From the NCBI GenBank assembly GCA_947499255.1, contig CANMNF010000002.1:694430-758429 (forward strand): 64,000 bases of DNA. Direction: 5' to 3'. A program made the translations under genes and the position numbers. The notes under the pieces are model-generated. The model was not told where the DNA came from. It saw only the letters and a program-made list of their open reading frames with translations, and made no database searches. Below are positions 60,444 to 64,000 of this stretch, one piece after another. Origin of the DNA: an uncultured Sphingomonadaceae bacterium. GTDB taxonomy: Bacteria > Pseudomonadota > Alphaproteobacteria > Sphingomonadales > Sphingomonadaceae. The first letter of the stretch is position 1, and each line of letters begins with the position of its first letter.

Positions 60444-61379
60444 ATGACCGGCACGGTGCCAAAGGGCCAAAATGTGCTTGTCTTCGGGGCGAGTGGAACG
60501 ATCGGTGCGGCTGTTGTGAAACAGCTTGCGGCACAAGGCCGCCGCGTCACCGGCATTTATCGCACCGCTCCTGATCAGCCCGTTGAAGGCACCCAAACGC
60601 GCCTTTGCGACGTAACCGACCCTGCCGCCATCGCCCGCGATGCTTTCACCGATACGCCCGACATCGTCATCTCTTGCCTCGCCTCACGCACGGGAGCGCC
60701 CAAGGATGCCTGGGCTATCGACTATCAGGCAAACGCGGACATTCTCAAAGCTGCCAAAGCAGCGAGTGTGCGGCATTTCATCCTGCTTTCAGCCATCTGT
60801 GTGCAAAAACCGCTACTGGCGTTCCAACATGCCAAGCTGGCGTTTGAAAAAGAACTGCGCGAATCTGGCATGCGGTATTCCATCGTGCGGCCCACTGCTT
60901 TCTTCAAATCGCTATCCGGGCAGGTTGAGCGGGTGCGCAAAGGCAAGGCGTTTTTGCTGTTTGGTGATGGACTGCTGACCCGGTGCAAACCGATTAGCGA
61001 TGGCGATCTGGCGCGCTTTATTGCCGGATGTATCGAGGATGAGACGCGGCATAATCAGGTGCTGCCAATCGGCGGCCCTGGCCCCGCGATCACACCGTTA
61101 GAACAGGGCGAGGAGCTGTTCCGGCTCACCGGTCAAACCCCACGCTTTCGCCGGGTGCCGGTTGGCCTGTTTACAGCAATGGCGGGCGCGCTGGGGATTG
61201 CAGGGCGGGTTTGGCCGCACGCTGGGAATACTGCGCAATATTTGCGGATTGCGCGGTATTACGCGACGCAAAGCATGTTGGTGCTCGATCCTGATACGGG
61301 CCGATATAGCGCGGATCAAACGCCGGAATTTGGCACCGAAACGCTGTTTGATCATTACCGCGAATTGTTAAAGGATTAG
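60444..61379 (+). CDS. bciA: 3,8-divinyl (proto)chlorophyllide 8-vinyl reductase, BciA type
   Basis: A 311-aa NADPH-dependent reductase of the extended short-chain dehydrogenase fold. The nucleotide site is NVLVFGASGTIGAAVVKQL at residues 10-28. Several blocks match the plant DVR/bacterial BciA family as I know it: DIVISCLASRTGAPKDAWAIDYQAN, LLSAICVQKPLLAFQHAKL, SIVRPTAFFKSLSGQVE, LFGDGLLTRCKPISDGDLA and QVLPIGGPGPAITPLEQGE. The enzyme reduces the 8-vinyl group during (bacterio)chlorophyll synthesis. It is outside any visible photosynthesis cluster. A role on another substrate cannot be excluded but the match is close. Confidence 0.85.
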   Translation: MTGTVPKGQNVLVFGASGTIGAAVVKQLAAQGRRVTGIYRTAPDQPVEGTQTRLCDVTDPAAIARDAFTDTPDIVISCLASRTGAPKDAWAIDYQANADILKAAKAASVRHFILLSAICVQKPLLAFQHAKLAFEKELRESGMRYSIVRPTAFFKSLSGQVERVRKGKAFLLFGDGLLTRCKPISDGDLARFIAGCIEDETRHNQVLPIGGPGPAITPLEQGEELFRLTGQTPRFRRVPVGLFTAMAGALGIAGRVWPHAGNTAQYLRIARYYATQSMLVLDPDTGRYSADQTPEFGTETLFDHYRELLKD

Positions 61380-62284
61380 TCTGGGCTGCGCCCGAAATCG
61401 GGCCGGTCTTCATCCTGGCCCAGCGCCATGATGCTGCGCCGGATCGCGCGGGTGCGGGTGAACGCTTCCTGCATCGTTTCGCCATCGCCTGCTTTAATCG
61501 CTTCGCGCATCAAAGCCAGATCGGTCAGGAACCGGTCCATCATTTCCAACACAGCTTCGCGGTTATGCAAAAACACATCGCGCCACATCACCGGATCGCT
61601 GGCCGCAATGCGGGTGAAATCCCGAAAGCCCCCGGCGGAAAACTTGATCACTTCAGATCGGGTAACCTCTTCCAGATCGCTCGCGGTGCCAACGATGGTG
61701 TAGGCGATAAGGTGCGGGATATGGCTGGTGACGGCGAGCACGCGGTCATGATGATCGGCATCCATGATCTCCACCATCGCGCCCAGCTCTTCCCAGAAAT
61801 GTACGAGCGCGGCGACTTTCTCGCTATCAGTATCCAAAGGCGGAGTGATGATGCACCAGCGTTGATGGAACAGCGTGGCAAAGCCTGCATCGGGGCCGGA
61901 ATCTTCCGTGCCGGCAACAGGGTGCGCCGGGATGACGATATGTTGCGGCAAAACCTCGGTTAAATCATGCGTGATGGTGCGTTTGGATGATCCAACATCG
62001 CTAATGACGGTATCGATTTCCAGACCCGGCGCAATCGCTTTGGCTGCAGCTTTCATCGCGCCCACAGGTGTGGCTAAGATCACCAGATCCGCGCCTGTGA
62101 CCGCTTCGACCGGGTCGTCAAACATGTGATCAACCAGCTCCAGCTCGCCCGCCCGCTGACGCACCGCTTCATCTGCATCATATCCGTTTGTGGTCACTCC
62201 GGGCAGATGTTCGCGCACGGCAAGGCCAACCGACCCGCCAAGCAGGCCCAACCCGATAATGGCGACTTTCTTGAACACGCTCAC
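61376..62284 (-). CDS. tyrC: prephenate/arogenate dehydrogenase
   Basis: Oxidative decarboxylation of prephenate or arogenate in tyrosine synthesis. The 302-aa NAD(P)-dependent protein begins VAIIGLGLLGGSVGLAVREHLPG and has SDVGSSKRTI, IPAHPVAGTEDSGPDAG and the HDRVLAVTSHIPHLIAYTIV block of the family. No fused chorismate mutase or ACT domain. The GTG start overlaps the hisC stop (GTGA), so it is coupled to hisC, whose aminotransferase often also acts on tyrosine/phenylalanine precursors. The 3' end overlaps bciA tail to tail by four bases. Confidence 0.93.
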   Translation of the reverse strand: MSVFKKVAIIGLGLLGGSVGLAVREHLPGVTTNGYDADEAVRQRAGELELVDHMFDDPVEAVTGADLVILATPVGAMKAAAKAIAPGLEIDTVISDVGSSKRTITHDLTEVLPQHIVIPAHPVAGTEDSGPDAGFATLFHQRWCIITPPLDTDSEKVAALVHFWEELGAMVEIMDADHHDRVLAVTSHIPHLIAYTIVGTASDLEEVTRSEVIKFSAGGFRDFTRIAASDPVMWRDVFLHNREAVLEMMDRFLTDLALMREAIKAGDGETMQEAFTRTRAIRRSIMALGQDEDRPDFGRSPD

Positions 62285-63372
62285 GTCGCCTCAGCAGCTT
62301 TGCGAATAGTAGCGATAATATCATCCATTTGTTCGGTCGTGCCAATGGTGATGCGCAGGGCATGGTCTAGGCCCGGCACCGGAAAATCGCGCACCGCATA
62401 CCCTGCATCGGCAATGGCATCGCGTGCGGTTTGCGCCGACAATGCGCCTTCAAACTGGATGAAGACGAAATTTGCCTCACTTGGAACGCAGCTGATCCCG
62501 TGATTGCCTAGTGCATCCATTGCTGCGGTAAAGCGGGCCCGTTCAGAAATCGTATGGTCGCGCACGGCATGAACGAAAGCCTGATCTTTGGTAGCGGCAA
62601 TAGCGGCTGCAAGACCGACAGAATTCACGCTGAATGGACCACGAATGCGGTACATCGCGTCAATTATTTCCTGTGCGCCGGTGGCATAGCCAATACGTTG
62701 TCCCGCGAGGCCATAAACTTTGGAGAATGTGCGCGTGACCAGCACATTGTCACTCGTGCGCGCCAGCTCCATCCCGCCATCATCTTCGCCTTCGGGCAGG
62801 AATTCCGCATAGGCTTGATCAAGCACGAACAGCACATCTTTTGGCAAACCAGCATGCAGGCGGGCAATGTCTTGGCGCGGCAGATAGGTGCCGGTGGGAT
62901 TGTTGGGATTGGCCAGAAACACAATTTTGGTGCGCTGTGTCACATGATCGAGCAGAATATCGACATCGGTGCCAAAGTTTACCGCTGGCGCGGTTACCAT
63001 TGTCGCGCCAACACGCTGCACAGCGATTTTGTACATCATGAAAGTAAACTGTGTTTGCAGCGCTTCGTCACCAATCCCGCAAAAGGTTTGGGCAGCAACG
63101 TTCAACAGCTCATCAGACCCGGTACCGCAGATAATCCGGTTCATTTCCAGACCATGCAGCTTGGCAAGTTCTGCACGCAGTGCATCCGAACCGGGATCGG
63201 GATAGAATTCTGGCGTGTTGGCTTCACCCATCGCTTTCAAAGCGGCCGGGCTGGCTCCCAAAGGGCTTTCATTAGCTGACAGTTTGATCAGCTTGCGCCC
63301 TTCTGAGGTGGCCGATTTACCTGGCACATAGGCCATGATTTCATCGACGTAAGGCTTTACTTTAGGCTTCAC
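62281..63372 (-). CDS. hisC: histidinol-phosphate/aromatic aminotransferase
   Basis: PLP-dependent class I/II aminotransferase, 363 aa. PLP lysine K218 in TRTFSKVYGLAGQRIGYA, ANPNNPTGTYL and the N-terminal KLSANESPLGASPAA are family hallmarks; LSANE is typical of HisC. The gene starts with GTG, with GGAG seven bases upstream. Coupling to tyrC suggests it also transaminates prephenate or 4-hydroxyphenylpyruvate, as is common for HisC in this position. Divergent from metX across a 92-base gap. Confidence 0.93.
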   Translation of the reverse strand: MKPKVKPYVDEIMAYVPGKSATSEGRKLIKLSANESPLGASPAALKAMGEANTPEFYPDPGSDALRAELAKLHGLEMNRIICGTGSDELLNVAAQTFCGIGDEALQTQFTFMMYKIAVQRVGATMVTAPAVNFGTDVDILLDHVTQRTKIVFLANPNNPTGTYLPRQDIARLHAGLPKDVLFVLDQAYAEFLPEGEDDGGMELARTSDNVLVTRTFSKVYGLAGQRIGYATGAQEIIDAMYRIRGPFSVNSVGLAAAIAATKDQAFVHAVRDHTISERARFTAAMDALGNHGISCVPSEANFVFIQFEGALSAQTARDAIADAGYAVRDFPVPGLDHALRITIGTTEQMDDIIATIRKAAEAT

Positions 63373-63464
63373 GCAAGAACTCCAAGTATATTGGCACCAG
63401 GCGATAGCGGCTTGCAGCAGAGATTGACAGTACGGGCGCGCTTCCCCAAGTCCGCCCGGCAGTT

Positions 63465-64000
63465 ATGGTAAGTAGGCCCACCCTTCAAGTCCAGTCGCTA
63501 CGACTCGAAGCACCACTTGCGCTCGATTGTGGGCGTGTGCTGGACAATGTCACGCTGGCCTTTGAGACATATGGCGCGTTGAATGACACCAAAGACAACG
63601 CTATTTTGTTGTGCCATGCTCTCACCGGCGATCAATTCGTCGCCTCGCAGCATCCTGTCACTGGTAAGCCGGGATGGTGGGAGAGGATGGTGGGTCCGGG
63701 CAAGCCGATTGATACCGATCGCTTTCATGTGATTTGCGCGAATGTGGTGGGATCCTGCATGGGTTCTACCGGCCCGGCGAGCGCGGGGGCAGACGGCGCG
63801 CCTTTTGCCATGAATTTTCCCGTGATCACGATCCGCGATATGGTGCGCGCGCAAATTGCGCTGCTTGATGCGTTGGGGATTGAGCGGCTGCATGCCGTGG
63901 TGGGCGGATCGATGGGCGGGATGCAGGCGCTCTCGCTTGCCGCCAATTGGCCACAGCGTACGCAACGCGTTTTGGGCATTGCGACAACCGCACGGCACTC
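63465..64000 (+). CDS. metX: homoserine O-acetyltransferase (or succinyl-), 3'-truncated by the window edge
   Basis: Alpha/beta-hydrolase-fold enzyme acylating homoserine for methionine synthesis; 178 codons visible. From the ATG at 63465 the frame reads MVSRPTLQVQSLRLEAPLAL, then ETYGALNDTKDNAILLCHALTGD, the WWERMVGPGKPIDTDRFHVICANVVGSCMGSTGPAS block, and the nucleophile S149 in GGSMGGMQALSLA. Asp and His of the triad lie beyond the edge. Alphaproteobacterial MetX may use acetyl- or succinyl-CoA. metW normally follows. I could not find a SAM-II riboswitch in the short upstream gap. Confidence 0.93.
   Translation, partial: MVSRPTLQVQSLRLEAPLALDCGRVLDNVTLAFETYGALNDTKDNAILLCHALTGDQFVASQHPVTGKPGWWERMVGPGKPIDTDRFHVICANVVGSCMGSTGPASAGADGAPFAMNFPVITIRDMVRAQIALLDALGIERLHAVVGGSMGGMQALSLAANWPQRTQRVLGIATTARH

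Noticed and set aside
63373..63464. SAM-II riboswitch before metX
   Set aside because: No pseudoknot-forming stem and conserved A-rich core could be found in the 92-base gap; the same holds for the 53 bases before metK.

Overview
The window looks like chromosomal core sequence from an alphaproteobacterium of the order Sphingomonadales, most likely an Erythrobacteraceae-type marine organism. This rests on overall protein character (DUF4167 protein after prmC, two-domain CDC48-type ATPase, exported c-type cytochromes, DUF2975/XRE pair), moderate GC, and a BciA-type 8-vinyl reductase, an enzyme of (bacterio)chlorophyll synthesis that points to an aerobic anoxygenic phototroph. I see no transposase, integrase, phage gene or CRISPR array. 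The window is cut inside hisS at the left edge and inside metX at the right edge.

Layout. 1-8.1 kb (+): hisS-prfA-prmC joined by 4-base overlaps, a DUF4167 protein, lnt, metK and a DUF418 membrane protein. 8.2-9.7 kb (-): a three-gene GbsR/MarR operon with a palindrome on its promoter. 9.7-11.8 kb (-): scoA-scoB-GST. 11.8-12.3 kb: a non-coding gap with a palindrome and a candidate small RNA (promoter, hairpin, terminator). 12.3-18.6 kb: CDC48-like ATPase, MscS channel, polA. 18.8-23.3 kb: acidic lipoprotein, an incomplete class A beta-lactamase, an exported methyltransferase-like lipoprotein, an amino-acid permease and an Asp/Asn beta-hydroxylase. 23.4-25.5 kb (-): groES-groEL behind a CIRCE operator. 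25.6-31.1 kb: MATE exporter, cytochrome c, rplJ-rplL, a PRMT-like methyltransferase and an esterase. 31.2-32.2 kb (-): a small peptide/DUF2975/XRE operon with nested operators and its own terminator. 32.3-41.2 kb (+): rpoB and rpoC with their own promoter and terminator. 41.2-47.0 kb: hypotheticals, a cytochrome-c/beta-propeller pair and a second small cytochrome c. 47.1-52.8 kb: gltX, a TonB receptor with a Zur-like site, dcd, an Nmad3-like protein. 52.1-55.0 kb (-): ftsE-ftsX-ydcF-plsC with ATGA overlaps. 55.1-64 kb: zinc-ribbon membrane protein, tRNA-Leu(GAG), a second TonB receptor, transaldolase, trxB, bciA, then tyrC-hisC facing away from metX.

The best candidates for new biology are the small RNA at about 12.09-12.15 kb, the autoregulated small peptide/DUF2975/XRE module, the GbsR operon with two orphan membrane proteins, the competing hairpins between rpoB and rpoC, the exported methyltransferase fold and the Glu166-less beta-lactamase. 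Sigma-70-type promoters with -10 boxes of the form CATATC/TATATC recur at several sites and give the regulatory calls some mutual support. All functions are inferred from sequence motifs alone; no database search was possible.
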